From JAPOXR01 sp963662395 (GTDB lineage: Bacteria > Pseudomonadota > Alphaproteobacteria > Rhodobacterales > Rhodobacteraceae): a stretch of 64,000 nucleotides of DNA. Of this stretch, positions 54,743 through 63,919 are shown in pieces. Each line of letters opens with the position of its first letter. The first letter of the stretch is position 1. Under the pieces are notes generated by a model that did not search any database, was not told the origin of the DNA, and saw only the letters and a program-made list of their open reading frames with translations. The position numbers and the translations under genes were made by a program. The stretch is from assembly GCA_963662395.1 (NCBI GenBank), contig OY759511.1:1674001-1738000 (forward strand), given 5' to 3'.

Positions 54743-55054
54743 CTGCCGGGAACGGAATACCGGGCCCTGCGGATACGGCCTTGAATGAAGGCATGATCTG
54801 CGGGTGATCCCGGCCCGGGCGGTGAGGACGACAGACAACATGAGGGGCAAGAGGTCATTGAAGACGGGGCCGGAAGAACCAGTGCCGAACGAAGGGCTTC
54901 GAGCCCGTGCAGGCGATCCGGATCCGATCCGCGAACACCATGGGGACAAGCGGCGAATGAATGCTGCATCGAGAGGCCGGACATGTGACAGTGCCTTGAC
55001 CGCATGCCACATGATGTCTGAAATCCGGCTTGCATCATGGGGGGCGTCCACATG
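54743..55054 (+). ncRNA. Putative bridge/seek RNA region of the IS1111-type element
   Basis: The 312 bases between the transposase end and the element's right end have no gene. In IS1111-subgroup elements this 3' region encodes the guide RNA that directs insertion, whereas other IS110 elements carry it at the 5' side. The assignment is from family knowledge and position. I did not fold the RNA or identify its guide loops. Confidence 0.4.
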
Positions 55055-55114
55055 CGTTCGGCCAAGGCGTGACGGCCCGTCCTGTCGGCATCCGGCACCG
55101 CCCCGAACGGCAAT

Positions 55115-55975
55115 TCATTGGCCTCGGCGGCACGGCACCCGCTTCCGGCCCTTCCGTAGCGGACAGAGCCGGATATCCTTCCTCGGCCTGGCGCATTCAT
55201 GCGTCCGGTCATGCTTGCCGCGCCCCTGCGTGGTGCCGACATGCACCCATCCGGCCGCCTTGCATGCCGCCCCGGTGAAGGGCGGGAGGCGGGCGAAACT
55301 CTCCATCGGCACCGGGCACGTCCGGTAGCGCGCCTGCCGGTCCTCTCGCACCTGCCGGCGCGCCGGCGCCGGGATGTGCGAGGCCGGGTCGGGGATGCGC
55401 AGCCGGGGCAGTACGAGGAGACGCGAATTGTCCACCACCGATTGCAGGCCCCGCTGCCGCGCCCCGGCATCCCGGCCGATGAAGGCATCGCGCGGCGCCG
55501 GCTTCCGGCCCCGGCAATCCTCCACCGCACAGCGCAGCTGCGCACCCACCAGCGGCGTGCAGCCGGGATGATGCCGGCGGGAGATGAACTCTCTCCAGCG
55601 CCGGGAGGCGCGGGCACCGGCGCCGGTGATCTTCAGCAGACGGATCGGCTGCACCGCCGCCAGCGTCTCCGGCACCGGCGCCAGCGGCTCCTCGGTGTCG
55701 GGGCCGAACCCGATCTTCTTCAGCCGCCGCGGCGCATGGCGCGGCTCGGGCAGGCAGATGATGCCGCCGCCGTGCATGGCCGGCATGGTGAGCCGGGCCG
55801 TCATCGCCCGTATCCGGCCATCGGTGCCGGTCCGGCCGATGGCGTGGCAGAAGCGCCGGGCCAGGCCGGCGCGGCTCTCCTGCGGGCCCTCGGCAATGAG
55901 CGCCTGCATCAGCGCCATCCCGGCGATCGTGAAGTCGCGCCCGTGATGGCGACATGCGATGGTGGTCTCCTGCAT
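55115..55975 (-). CDS. DruA-like (DUF4338) protein inside IS66-type element
   Basis: A 286-residue DUF4338 protein, the domain of DruA from the Druantia anti-phage system. Matching blocks are RFCHAIGRTGTDGRIRAM, GCTPLVGAQLR, APRDAFIGRDAGARQRGL, VVDNSRLLVLPRLRIPDPASH, and CKAAGWVHVGTTQGRGKHDRTH near the C-terminus. About ten residues usual between GAQLR and APRD seem missing. The ATG overlaps the transposase stop as TGATG. Arg richness and the gap hint at decay, but the frame is open. Its role inside an IS is unknown. Confidence 0.75.
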   Translation of the reverse strand: MQETTIACRHHGRDFTIAGMALMQALIAEGPQESRAGLARRFCHAIGRTGTDGRIRAMTARLTMPAMHGGGIICLPEPRHAPRRLKKIGFGPDTEEPLAPVPETLAAVQPIRLLKITGAGARASRRWREFISRRHHPGCTPLVGAQLRCAVEDCRGRKPAPRDAFIGRDAGARQRGLQSVVDNSRLLVLPRLRIPDPASHIPAPARRQVREDRQARYRTCPVPMESFARLPPFTGAACKAAGWVHVGTTQGRGKHDRTHECARPRKDIRLCPLRKGRKRVPCRRGQ

Positions 55976-57767
55976 CACCCCGCCGCCAGCGCCCGGCGCC
56001 GATCCGCGTCCATGGACCAGGGCAGCCATGGCGACAAATCGTCCGGCGGTGCCCCGGCATTTGCCGCACGGGCCGCCAGCCGGTCATCGAGCCATGTGCG
56101 GATGCGGATGTCGTTCATGCGCAGGGTGCAGGTGATGCCGTGCATGGTGGCCGGGAAGGCGGCCCCCTCGGTGCTGCCGGCACCGAAGGAAAGCTTGCGG
56201 CCGATCACCGCCCGGCGCTGCAGGCGCTCGATCAGGTTATTATCCATGGGCACATCCGGCCTGCAGGCGAACACGCAGAGCCCCTGCCGGTGCCGGACCA
56301 GCGAGGCCGGTGCCCTGGCGCGTCGGCCCTTGCCGGCCAGTTCCCGCCCGGCCATGGCAAAGAGCCGCTCCACCGCTCTTTCCAGCCGGCGCCGGGCAAT
56401 GCCGAAGCTGCGTGGCTGCGCATCCATTGCCGCCTCCCTGTCCCGGTGCCTGAGCCGGAGCTCGTTCAGGCGGAAGATCCGCCCGATCCGCACCAGCCAC
56501 CGGTCCCGCCATTTGTCCGGCCTTGCATTGCCGGGTGCGGCCCTGATGAACTTTCGGCGCCGATGCGCCCGGTATTCCTGCGGGCATCGACGCGCAGCCG
56601 GACCGCATCCCGGCTGGCGGCGCACCAGAGCCGGGCCCGGTCAGTGCCGCGGATGGCACCCGCTTCCTCGACCGCCAGCCGGTCTCGCCCGTCTGCAGCA
56701 TCTCCCTTGCCGGCAGGTGACCATGGATGGCCTGCGAGAGCGGCTCGAACAATGGTGCCGGCCCCGGCGTGGCATCCGCGAGGGTGCCGGCCGATATCGC
56801 CAGCCCCTGGCCGGTCATCCATTCCGCCACCTGCCGCAGCGGCCGGCAGCAGGCGAAGCGCTCATGAAGACAGAGGGCGAAGGCGCTGGTGCCGAAGGCG
56901 GTATCGGCAAGGAGTCGTGGCACCGGCGCAGCCGCCTCCCTCGGCGAGGAGGTGCAGGCACAGCCCTGCCGCCACCCCCCGGCGGATGAGACGGACATGC
57001 GCCTTCACCTCGATCTCCATGATCCCGGCGACGTGGCTGCCATTCCTCACATGGGGCAGGCCGCAGCAGGAACACATGCGCGCCGCCGCCGGATCGTGGC
57101 TCCCGGTCTTCTGCTCCAGTGCCGGGCGCCTGGTCCTGCCATGGCCGGGACTGCCCTTCTGCCGGCCGCGCCTGCCGACGGCGGTGCCCGCCCGCTTCCG
57201 CTTCCCGGATTTCCTGCCGAAGCGGGCCCCGGCACGGGTGGCCGGCGCCGAGCGCCGCGTCTCGCGCTCGGCCCCCGGTTCCCTGATCTCCTCTTCCCGG
57301 CCGGCGAGCCTGCCCTTCAGCCGGGATATCTTCCGGCGCAGGACGGTCACCTGCCCCCGCCCGCCATCGATGCCGGCCTTGTCAAGCAGCGCCTCGGGAT
57401 GCACCACCTTCTTCTCCGGCCGGCGCACATTCCCCGATGCCCGGCTGCGGCGCAGCGCCGTCTGCCCGGCGCGGCTGGCGGCGAGCTTCTCCCGGCCTTG
57501 CCCGAAGGTTGCCCGCAGGGAGTTCGGCTTGCTGCGGGCCTCGGCCGATTCCCGTTTCCGACGCTCGGCATCGGCCCTTGCTTCCGGGAGTTCGGCCTCC
57601 GGCCCGGCGATCCTCGCCTCGGCCGCCTCGGTACGCGCCTCTGCCGGGCAAGACGGCGCTCGAGGTCCGGGACCGGTGGCGGGGCGGGGACCGGAATGAC
57701 GGCTCCGCATGTCGACATGCGGCCGGACCAGCAGGTGTCCCGGCATGCAGCCGGCAGAAAACGACAT
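55975..57767 (-). pseudogene. IS66-family transposase, frameshifted and internally deleted
   Basis: The N-terminal coiled coil (LRRKISRLKGRLAGREEEI) and zinc-finger-like CSCCGLPHVRNG are in one frame. RLLADTAFGTSAFALCLHERF and QGLAISAGTLADATPG are in another. GTDRARLWCAASRDAVRLRV is in a third. The C-terminal part (FIRAAPGNARPDKWRDRW; VPMDNNLIERLQRRAVIG) is in the frame that stops at 55975. The segment with the conserved Asp-Arg-Tyr and the Cys-Trp-Ala-His motif between the last two is absent. It cannot be an active transposase. Confidence 0.75.
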
Positions 57768-57829
57768 GCCTGACGGGTGGTCCGCAAATGCAGACAGGAC
57801 GGGCCGTCACGCCTTCACCGAACGGTTAC

Positions 57830-58227
57830 GACTTCCCAACATTATGGGGTTGCATAGCGAATCGTCAAGAAGCCGATTGCCAAGACCGTCGCAGGCTGTG
57901 AATTTTCGGATGTCTTGGGCCGTGTGCGTTTGGAGCGCTCTGATTGAACGTGGCTGATAACACAGTAGTGCATTCTGCCCGTGACCCTTGCGCCGCAGAG
58001 TTCTTGATGGTTCGTGTCGCTATACCGGCTGCAAGATCTCATTTCATTGTCTGCCGTGTCCGGCCCGCGCTGCCGGGAGAGGGAAATCAACCACCCGGAA
58101 CCATTCCTGGCTCAGGATGGTCAAACACCGGGCCGATCTGAAACAGGCGGCCTGCTCACCGCAACAAGATCCTGACCGCAACATGATTCCTGCAACTCAT
58201 CAATGCCCCGCCAGTTTCAACGGATGC
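57830..58227. other. Unassigned stretch right of the IS66-type element
   Basis: About 400 bases, visibly richer in A+T than the element to its left. No gene or structured element was recognised. It separates the mobile region from the thiamine pyrophosphokinase gene. Confidence 0.35.
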
Positions 58228-58959
58228 TCAGCCGTGCTTCCATGTTTCGGTGGCAGCCAGGCAATGGACGGCATTTTCGAACTCGGTGATCGGCAGGATC
58301 ATCAACAGGTTCGGTTGATCGGCCTGGATGCCGATTTCATTGGCGGCGGACTCGTTCGAACAGGCGATCTGTTCTCCCGGTGACAATGGGAGCCCGTCGA
58401 TATTCCATTTCAGCCCGGCCGAGTGGCCCTTCGAGCGGCCCATGGGAAACAGCGACACCCGGCTGCCGACCGGAGCCTCGAGGCGGAATTCCGGCGGGCA
58501 CAGGAAGATCACGTCGGTGGCGGTGACCAGGATGATGGTCCGTTGAGGGTTGCACAGCAGCGAGTGCAGTGACGACAACCCGTGATCGGCCCGCGGTCCG
58601 CACACGCCGATTCCGACCAGCAGCGGCGCCTCGATCGACCGAATGCACTTGTCAAGATCCGTCGAATCCTGCTCGCCGATCCGGTGCAGCCTGCCAGGCT
58701 GAATGTTCTGCCGACACTGATCCGGCAGCGAATCCATGTCACCGATGACCGCCTCGGGCATGTATCCGCATTCGAGTGCCCGCGCTGCACCGCCATCGGC
58801 CGCCACCAGCACCGGCGCCTGCCTGAGCGCCCGCGAAAGGAGTCCGGATGCGGTCTCGCCACTGCCGATGATGGTGGCTCCTTCCGGTGCGCGGACCAGA
58901 ATTCCGCCTGAATCCGCTGCCGACAATCCTGCCTTCACGGAATGGAAATCGGCGGCCAT
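58228..58959 (-). CDS. thiN: Thiamine diphosphokinase
   Basis: A 243-residue kinase transferring pyrophosphate from ATP to thiamine. Conserved segments are VLVAADGGAARALECGYMPEAVIGDMDSL and QDSTDLDKCI, with GPRADHGLSSLHSLL in place of the usual GRxDH nucleotide motif. The C-terminal substrate domain (GSRVSLFPMG; GLKWNIDGLPL; SNESAANEI) is present. ATG at 58959 follows ATGGAGAA; an upstream ATG at 59013 is possible. It lies 69 bases after the pyrG stop. ThDP from this enzyme would serve the ThDP-dependent enzyme at 16267. Confidence 0.88.
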   Translation of the reverse strand: MAADFHSVKAGLSAADSGGILVRAPEGATIIGSGETASGLLSRALRQAPVLVAADGGAARALECGYMPEAVIGDMDSLPDQCRQNIQPGRLHRIGEQDSTDLDKCIRSIEAPLLVGIGVCGPRADHGLSSLHSLLCNPQRTIILVTATDVIFLCPPEFRLEAPVGSRVSLFPMGRSKGHSAGLKWNIDGLPLSPGEQIACSNESAANEIGIQADQPNLLMILPITEFENAVHCLAATETWKHG

Positions 58960-59028
58960 CGATTCTCCATCTGCTGTCGCCTGTCCGCCCCGTTGAGGCT
59001 CCCGGACAGACAAGAGGTCCGTTGCGGG

Positions 59029-60687
59029 TCAGTCGGGCCGGGATTGCCGGGTTGCGGCCTGGATGAAATCGGCAAAGAGCGGGTGGGGGTTCAGCGGGCC
59101 CGATTTCAGCTCCGGGTGAAACTGGACGCCGATAAACCAGGGATGTTCCTGGATCTCCACGATCTCCGGCAGGCTGCCATCCGGCGACATCCCGGAGAAG
59201 ATCACGCCATGGTCGGCCAGGCGGTCCCGGTAATCCAGCGCCACCTCGTAGCGATGCCGGTGCCGTTCCATGATCTCGTCATCGCCATAGATTGCCTCGA
59301 CCCTGCTGCCCTTGGTCAGCTTTGCCGGGTAGAGTCCGAGCCGCATCGACCCACCCTTCTGTCCGTCGGGCCTGCGCTCGATCAGCTTGTTTCCCTGCAA
59401 CCACCTGTCGAGATGGTAGACCACGGGAACAAACCTGCGCGTGCCATTGCCGCCATTCCAGCTCTCATGGTCGAATTCCTCCGATCCGGCATTGGCAACG
59501 CCCACGAGGGAGCGGGCCATTTCGATCACCGCCATCTGCATCCCCATGCAGATCCCGAAGAATGGAATTCCGTTTGTCCTCGCATAGCTGGCGGCCTTGA
59601 TCTTGCCTTCACTGCCCCGCTCGCCAAATCCGCCTGGCAGCAGGATGCCGTGGCATCCCTCCAGGATTCCGGCCGGATCCTCCTTCTCGAAGGCTTCGGC
59701 CTCGATCCACCTGGTCTTCACCAGCATCCGGTTGGCGATTCCGCCATGGGTCAGCGCTTCGACGATCGATTTGTAGGCATCTTCAAGGCCGGTATATTTC
59801 CCGACCAGGGCAATCTGGACCTCGCCATCGGAATGGTTGAGACGGTGATTGACCTCCTTCCACCGCCCCAGTTCCGGACGCTTTCCGCCCTGGAGACCAA
59901 ATGCCGCCAGCACCGAGTCATCAAGGCCCTCCTCGTGATAGGTGATCGGAGCGTCATAGATGGAAGTCAGGTTCGGCGCCGAAATGACTGCATCCGTCCT
60001 GACGTTGCAAAACAGGGCAATCTTCTCCCGCTCCTTTTGCGGGATCGGCAATTCCGACCGGCACACCAGGATATCCGGCGATATGCCAATCGACCGCAAC
60101 TCCTTGACCGAATGCTGGGTCGGCTTGGTCTTGAGTTCGTTGCAGGCCTCGATATACGGAACCAGCGTCACGTGCAGGAAGATGCAACTGCCCGGATCCT
60201 GCTCCCTGGAAAACTGCCTGATGGCCTCGAAGAATGGCAGGCCCTCGATATCACCGACTGTCCCGCCGATCTCGCACAGCATGAAATCGACCCCGTCCTG
60301 GTTGGACCTGACGAAATCCTTGATCTCGTTCGTCACATGCGGGATGACCTGGATGGTCTCGCCCAGGAACTCGCCGCGCCGCTCCTTTTCGAGAACATTC
60401 GAATAGATTCGTCCCGATGACACGCAATCGGAACTTCGGGCAGCCACCCCGGTAAACCGCTCGTAATGCCCGATATCCAGGTCGGTTTCCGCCCCGTCAT
60501 CGGTCACGAACACCTCCCCGTGTTCAAAGGGGCTCATGGTACCGGGATCGACGTTCAGATAGGGATCAAGCTTGCGAAGACGCACTGAATGCCCGCGTGC
60601 CTGGAGAAGTGCCCCGAGCGCGGCAGCGGTGAGACCCTTGCCGAGCGAGGAGACGACTCCACCGGTAATGAAGACGTATCTGGTCAT
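59029..60687 (-). CDS. pyrG: CTP synthase
   Basis: A 552-residue CTP synthase that aminates UTP with glutamine nitrogen. The synthetase domain has YVFITGGVVSSLGKGLTAA (ATP loop) and DPYLNVDPGTMSPFEHGEVFV. The glutaminase domain has ILLPGGFGERG, the nucleophile in FFGICMGMQMAVIE, and the His-Glu pair in GVQFHPELKSGP. ATG at 60687 (MTRYVF) is the family start; an in-frame TTG three codons earlier is less likely. Downstream of secG, a standard alphaproteobacterial arrangement. Confidence 0.96.
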   Translation of the reverse strand: MTRYVFITGGVVSSLGKGLTAAALGALLQARGHSVRLRKLDPYLNVDPGTMSPFEHGEVFVTDDGAETDLDIGHYERFTGVAARSSDCVSSGRIYSNVLEKERRGEFLGETIQVIPHVTNEIKDFVRSNQDGVDFMLCEIGGTVGDIEGLPFFEAIRQFSREQDPGSCIFLHVTLVPYIEACNELKTKPTQHSVKELRSIGISPDILVCRSELPIPQKEREKIALFCNVRTDAVISAPNLTSIYDAPITYHEEGLDDSVLAAFGLQGGKRPELGRWKEVNHRLNHSDGEVQIALVGKYTGLEDAYKSIVEALTHGGIANRMLVKTRWIEAEAFEKEDPAGILEGCHGILLPGGFGERGSEGKIKAASYARTNGIPFFGICMGMQMAVIEMARSLVGVANAGSEEFDHESWNGGNGTRRFVPVVYHLDRWLQGNKLIERRPDGQKGGSMRLGLYPAKLTKGSRVEAIYGDDEIMERHRHRYEVALDYRDRLADHGVIFSGMSPDGSLPEIVEIQEHPWFIGVQFHPELKSGPLNPHPLFADFIQAATRQSRPD

Positions 60688-60843
60688 GTTGTGCAAATCC
60701 CATATCCGGTGGAACTGCCGCTTTGCCGAGCGGAACGAACAAAGCGGATATGGGAATCAAAGAATACGAAAAACACCGGACTCCGCAAGTTCGGTTAAGC
60801 GGATTTTTGCGGAATGCGGCCGGTTTCCAACAGGAAGGCCGGG

Positions 60844-61203
60844 CTATTCGGCCTTGGGTGGCGTGGAAGGCGAGTCAGGAAGCGTTGGTGGCAGCAGTGA
60901 CTGTCCGTCAATGGTCGATTCGCCGGTATCACCGGCAACCGGCACCTGCCCGCCTGCCCTCTCGATGACCGAATCGCCAGCCTGCTGCCTGGCGGTGATG
61001 ATGGTCATCGTCAGCGAGGTTGTCAGGAACGCGATCGCAACCAGCCAGGTGACCTTGCCGAGAGCGGTTGCGGCCGACCGTCCCGACATGACACCGCCAC
61101 CACCGCCAATCCCCAGCCCTCCGCCTTCGGAGCGCTGCATCAGCACGATTCCGATCAGCACGAGTGCCAGGATCAGGTGAATGGTTAGGGTAACGTTGCT
61201 CAT
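60844..61203 (-). CDS. secG: Preprotein translocase subunit SecG
   Basis: A 119-residue inner-membrane subunit of SecYEG. Two membrane segments (VTLTIHLILALVLIGIVLM and TWLVAIAFLTTSLTMTII) flank the Gly-rich loop RSEGGGLGIGGGGGVMSGR, a SecG signature. The acidic/Pro-rich C-terminal tail is variable in the family. Start at 61203 chosen because upstream residues are charged and unlike SecG. It precedes pyrG by 156 bases. Confidence 0.93.
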   Translation of the reverse strand: MSNVTLTIHLILALVLIGIVLMQRSEGGGLGIGGGGGVMSGRSAATALGKVTWLVAIAFLTTSLTMTIITARQQAGDSVIERAGGQVPVAGDTGESTIDGQSLLPPTLPDSPSTPPKAE

Positions 61204-61399
61204 GCCATGGTCTGACGTTGTGTACGGCCTGCCCTCAGGAAGAGAGTGGCTATTATTGGTATTCCAGCCGACCCGCAAGGCAGGAGCGCGAGAAATCGTG
61301 GAGACATGATCCGACCTGGATCGGTGAAGATTTGCGGTTTCCAGTGAAATTCATTCCGGATAATTGACCGGCACGACATCGCTTCGGGGGAATGCCGGC

Positions 61400-62692
61400 A
61401 TGACCAACACCGTGATAACGGGAATACAGTGGGGAGACGAGGGCAAGGGCAAGATCGTGGACTGGCTTGCCGAGAACGCGGATGTCATCGTTCGCTTCCA
61501 GGGTGGAAACAATGCCGGCCACACCATGGTTGTCGGCGACAGGGTCTACAAGCTGTCCATGCTGCCTACCGGGGTTATCAGGCCAGGCAAGCTGAATGTC
61601 ATCGGCAATGGTGCCGTCATCGACCCCTGGGCAATGTTGTACGAGATCGACGCGCTGGCCGATCAGGGTGTCGCCGTTACATCCGGAAACCTGCTGGTGG
61701 CGGAGAATGCGGCCCTGGTCCTGCCCTTGCACCGCGAGCTGGATGAGCTGTGGGAACAACGCGCCGGCAGCGGAAGGATCGGCACCACGGGGAAGGGAAT
61801 TGGTCCAGCCTACGAGGACAAGGTCGGGAGACGGGCAATCAGGGTCGGCGATCTGCGGTGTCACCAGTCGCTTGACCGCTTGATTGACAGGCTGGTCAAC
61901 TATCATGATGTGGTGAGGGCCGGGCTGGAGGTGGACCCGGTTGATCCCGAGGAGTTGAAGGTGCAGTTGCTCGAAATCGCCCCGCGGCTTCTCGAATTCG
62001 CCGGGCCGGCCTGGCGGGTGCTGCGCAGGCGGAGTTGGCAGAAGCAGTCGATCCTGTTTGAAGGTGCGCAGGGTGCGCTGCTGGATATCGACCATGGAAC
62101 CTACCCCTATGTCACCTCCTCCTCGACCGTTGCCGGGGCGGCGGCGGCCGGCTCCGGCGTCGGACCCGGCGACCTTCATCACCTCCTCGGCGTGTGCAAG
62201 GCCTATACGACCAGGGTGGGCGAAGGGCCCTTTCCGACCGAACTCTCCGATCATGACGGACAACACCTGGCGACCCGCGGCAGGGAATTCGGCACCGTTA
62301 CCGGCCGACCCCGCCGTTGCGGTTGGCTCGATGCGGTTCTGGTCAGGCAAATCTGCGAACTCGGCGGGATCGACTCCCTGGCGCTCACCAAGATCGACGT
62401 TCTCGATTCGCTGCCGGAGTTGAAGATCTGCGCCGGCTACCGGCTGGATGGCGAGGTGATCGACCGAATGCCGGCTACCGGCGAGGAACAGGAGAACCTC
62501 GAGCCGCTATACGAGGTGATGCCGGGCTGGACGGGCAGCGTCAGCAACATCCGGTCATACGACCAATTGCCGGAGGAAGCCCGCAACTACATCGAGCGGA
62601 TCGAGGAACTCGTCGAGATTCCCGTTGACATCATTTCAACATCACCGGACCGGAACGACACCTTCGCCCGCTCCGGCCCCTTCGCAGGATAG
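61400..62692 (+). CDS. purA: Adenylosuccinate synthetase
   Basis: A 430-residue PurA that joins IMP and aspartate using GTP in AMP synthesis. Motifs include VITGIQWGDEGKGKIVDWLAE (catalytic Asp and GTP loop), RFQGGNNAGHT (catalytic His), TTGKGIGPAYEDKVGRRAIRV, and GTVTGRPRRCGWLDAVL near the C-terminus, with TKIDVLD for guanine binding. The ATG at 61400 gives the usual family length. Divergent from secG with a 196-base gap. Confidence 0.96.
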   Translation: MTNTVITGIQWGDEGKGKIVDWLAENADVIVRFQGGNNAGHTMVVGDRVYKLSMLPTGVIRPGKLNVIGNGAVIDPWAMLYEIDALADQGVAVTSGNLLVAENAALVLPLHRELDELWEQRAGSGRIGTTGKGIGPAYEDKVGRRAIRVGDLRCHQSLDRLIDRLVNYHDVVRAGLEVDPVDPEELKVQLLEIAPRLLEFAGPAWRVLRRRSWQKQSILFEGAQGALLDIDHGTYPYVTSSSTVAGAAAAGSGVGPGDLHHLLGVCKAYTTRVGEGPFPTELSDHDGQHLATRGREFGTVTGRPRRCGWLDAVLVRQICELGGIDSLALTKIDVLDSLPELKICAGYRLDGEVIDRMPATGEEQENLEPLYEVMPGWTGSVSNIRSYDQLPEEARNYIERIEELVEIPVDIISTSPDRNDTFARSGPFAG

Positions 62693-62978
62693 CGCCGCCA
62701 GAAGGCAGGCCTGACGGAGAGGTGCGGCCCGATATACCGTCCCAGGGGGCACTTCTTTCTGCCCGGAATTCTCCGGCCACGGCCGAAGGCCGGCACTTCC
62801 GGTCGAATTCGAGGCCGGGGCTGTCACTCCTGGCGGTTTTCTGGCAATTGACATGCCATGTTCGAATTTCCGCTGGTTCTGATCGACACCTGCACATGGC
62901 CTGCATCCGGGCGGCCTGGAGACCGGCCTTGATGTGGCTGGCAAGACTCGTCCGGCCAAGGGCCCCTGGTGCCAGCCG

Positions 62979-63209
62979 ATGACGATCTCCCATCGGCAAC
63001 GACGGGCGCTCTCCCTGGTCATCCTCTGTGTCGGTCTTCCGGTCTACATCGTCATTGCCGTAACACTGGTCGGATTGCTGGACCGGCCGCCCGTGCTGGT
63101 CGAACTCGGCATCTATGCCCTCGCCGGGATCGCCTGGGCGGTGCCGCTCAGGACCATTTTCCGGGGCATCGGAGCGGCAGATCCGAACTCGCACAAGGCC
63201 GACAGGTGA
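62979..63209 (+). CDS. DUF2842 family membrane protein
   Basis: A 76-residue protein with two membrane segments (SLVILCVGLPVYIVIAVTLVG and VELGIYALAGIAWAVPL) ending in LRTIFRGIG. The pattern is DUF2842, a small alphaproteobacterial inner-membrane family of unknown function. ATG at 62979 is chosen so that a short basic stretch precedes the first segment; no strong ribosome binding site is visible. Confidence 0.8.
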   Translation: MTISHRQRRALSLVILCVGLPVYIVIAVTLVGLLDRPPVLVELGIYALAGIAWAVPLRTIFRGIGAADPNSHKADR

Positions 63210-63292
63210 CATCCCGGAATTCCGGCCGAGGTCGCGGCAGCACACGGGCAGATGGAATGCAGGACTCGACGGTCCGGCAGAGCAGGCAGGGT

Positions 63293-63919
63293 TCAGGTCC
63301 GTTGCATCAGTTTCCTCATCTTCCCGGCCGCCAGACGTGCCGCTTCGACGAGCATCGGTTTCGGGGCGGTCGACCACTCGTCAGGGTGCAGGCCTCGCCT
63401 TTCCCTCACATGCGCCAGCGCCGAGTCCAGGCTTGGAAACGTCTCCATGCATCTCAAATGCAGGTAGAGTGCCACGAGTGCCGAAGAACGGCTTCTGCCG
63501 CCGCGACAATGAACCAGGATGTTGCCTTTCCGGCGCAGCGGATAGGATCGTTTCTCCGGAATGGTCTGGCGAATGGCGCCGTCAAGCAACAGGTATGATG
63601 CAAGCATCATGTCTTCGGTGTTTCCGTCTCCGTCCACCAGTCCGAGCTTGAAGACCCGTACCGGCCCGACGCCATGGGCACATTTGTCACCGTCAGCCCC
63701 TTCGACCGGGTCCGACACGTAGTTGATGTCCAGATTGACCGCACAATTCACGACGGTCGTGATGTTGCACTCGTTCAACAGCCCGACATCCCGAGCCGCC
63801 GCTGTTCCCCCGATGTAGATGCTGCATTGGTCGGGGCCCAGCCCGGTCTCTATCAGGCTGATGACATCGTGTGTCATGAATTGGCCGTGCGTCGAGCCTG
63901 GTCCGGTTTCTTCACCCAT
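63293..63919 (-). CDS. Dual-specificity protein phosphatase
   Basis: A 208-residue cysteine phosphatase. The signature HCRGGRSRS contains the nucleophilic Cys and phosphate-binding Arg, in a block VHCRGGRSRSSALVALYL. Upstream IYIGGTAAARDVGLLNECNITTVVNC is the dual-specificity phosphatase fold start. It may dephosphorylate proteins or small phosphoesters. Isolated gene, convergent with DUF2842. A second in-frame ATG 14 codons in (MTHDVISLIE) is a possible start. Confidence 0.85.
   Translation of the reverse strand: MGEETGPGSTHGQFMTHDVISLIETGLGPDQCSIYIGGTAAARDVGLLNECNITTVVNCAVNLDINYVSDPVEGADGDKCAHGVGPVRVFKLGLVDGDGNTEDMMLASYLLLDGAIRQTIPEKRSYPLRRKGNILVHCRGGRSRSSALVALYLHLRCMETFPSLDSALAHVRERRGLHPDEWSTAPKPMLVEAARLAAGKMRKLMQRT

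Larger units (their letters stand above)
53619..55054 (+). mobile_element. IS110-family element, IS1111-like subgroup
   Basis: About 1.44 kb inserted in the left inverted repeat of the IS66-type element. Subterminal inverted repeats GTGGACGCCCCC (53626-53637) and its complement (55040-55051) sit a few bases inside the ends. That is the IS1111 subgroup hallmark; other IS110 elements lack inverted repeats. A transposase pseudogene fills 53710-54742, and a 312-base non-coding tail follows. No target duplication is needed to explain the junctions. Confidence 0.75.
53614..57829. mobile_element. IS66-type element carrying a DruA-like gene, interrupted by an IS1111-type element
   Basis: The right end, read inward on the minus strand from 57829, is GTAACCGTTCGGTGAAGG and continues about 25 bases more. 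The left end is split: GTAAA at 53614-53618 and CGTTCGGCCAAGG from 55055 on. Joined, these match the right end at all but a few of about 40 positions, and GTAA is the usual IS66 terminus. Inside are a decayed IS66 transposase gene and a DruA-like gene, both on the minus strand. The 8-base flanks (GAGGCCGG and GACTTCCC) do not match, so no target duplication remains. Confidence 0.75.

Noticed and set aside
53885..55617. Large minus-strand open frames across the IS1111-type element
   Set aside because: They are antisense to the IS110 transposase and DUF4338 regions in very GC-rich DNA and show no family motif.
55115..55975. A full Druantia defence system
   Set aside because: Only a DruA-like domain protein is present; no DruB, DruC, DruD or DruE helicase genes lie nearby, and the context is an insertion element.
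53606..57837. 8-base target duplication of the IS66-type element
   Set aside because: The flanks GAGGCCGG and GACTTCCC differ, so either the element was rearranged or the outer flank was replaced.
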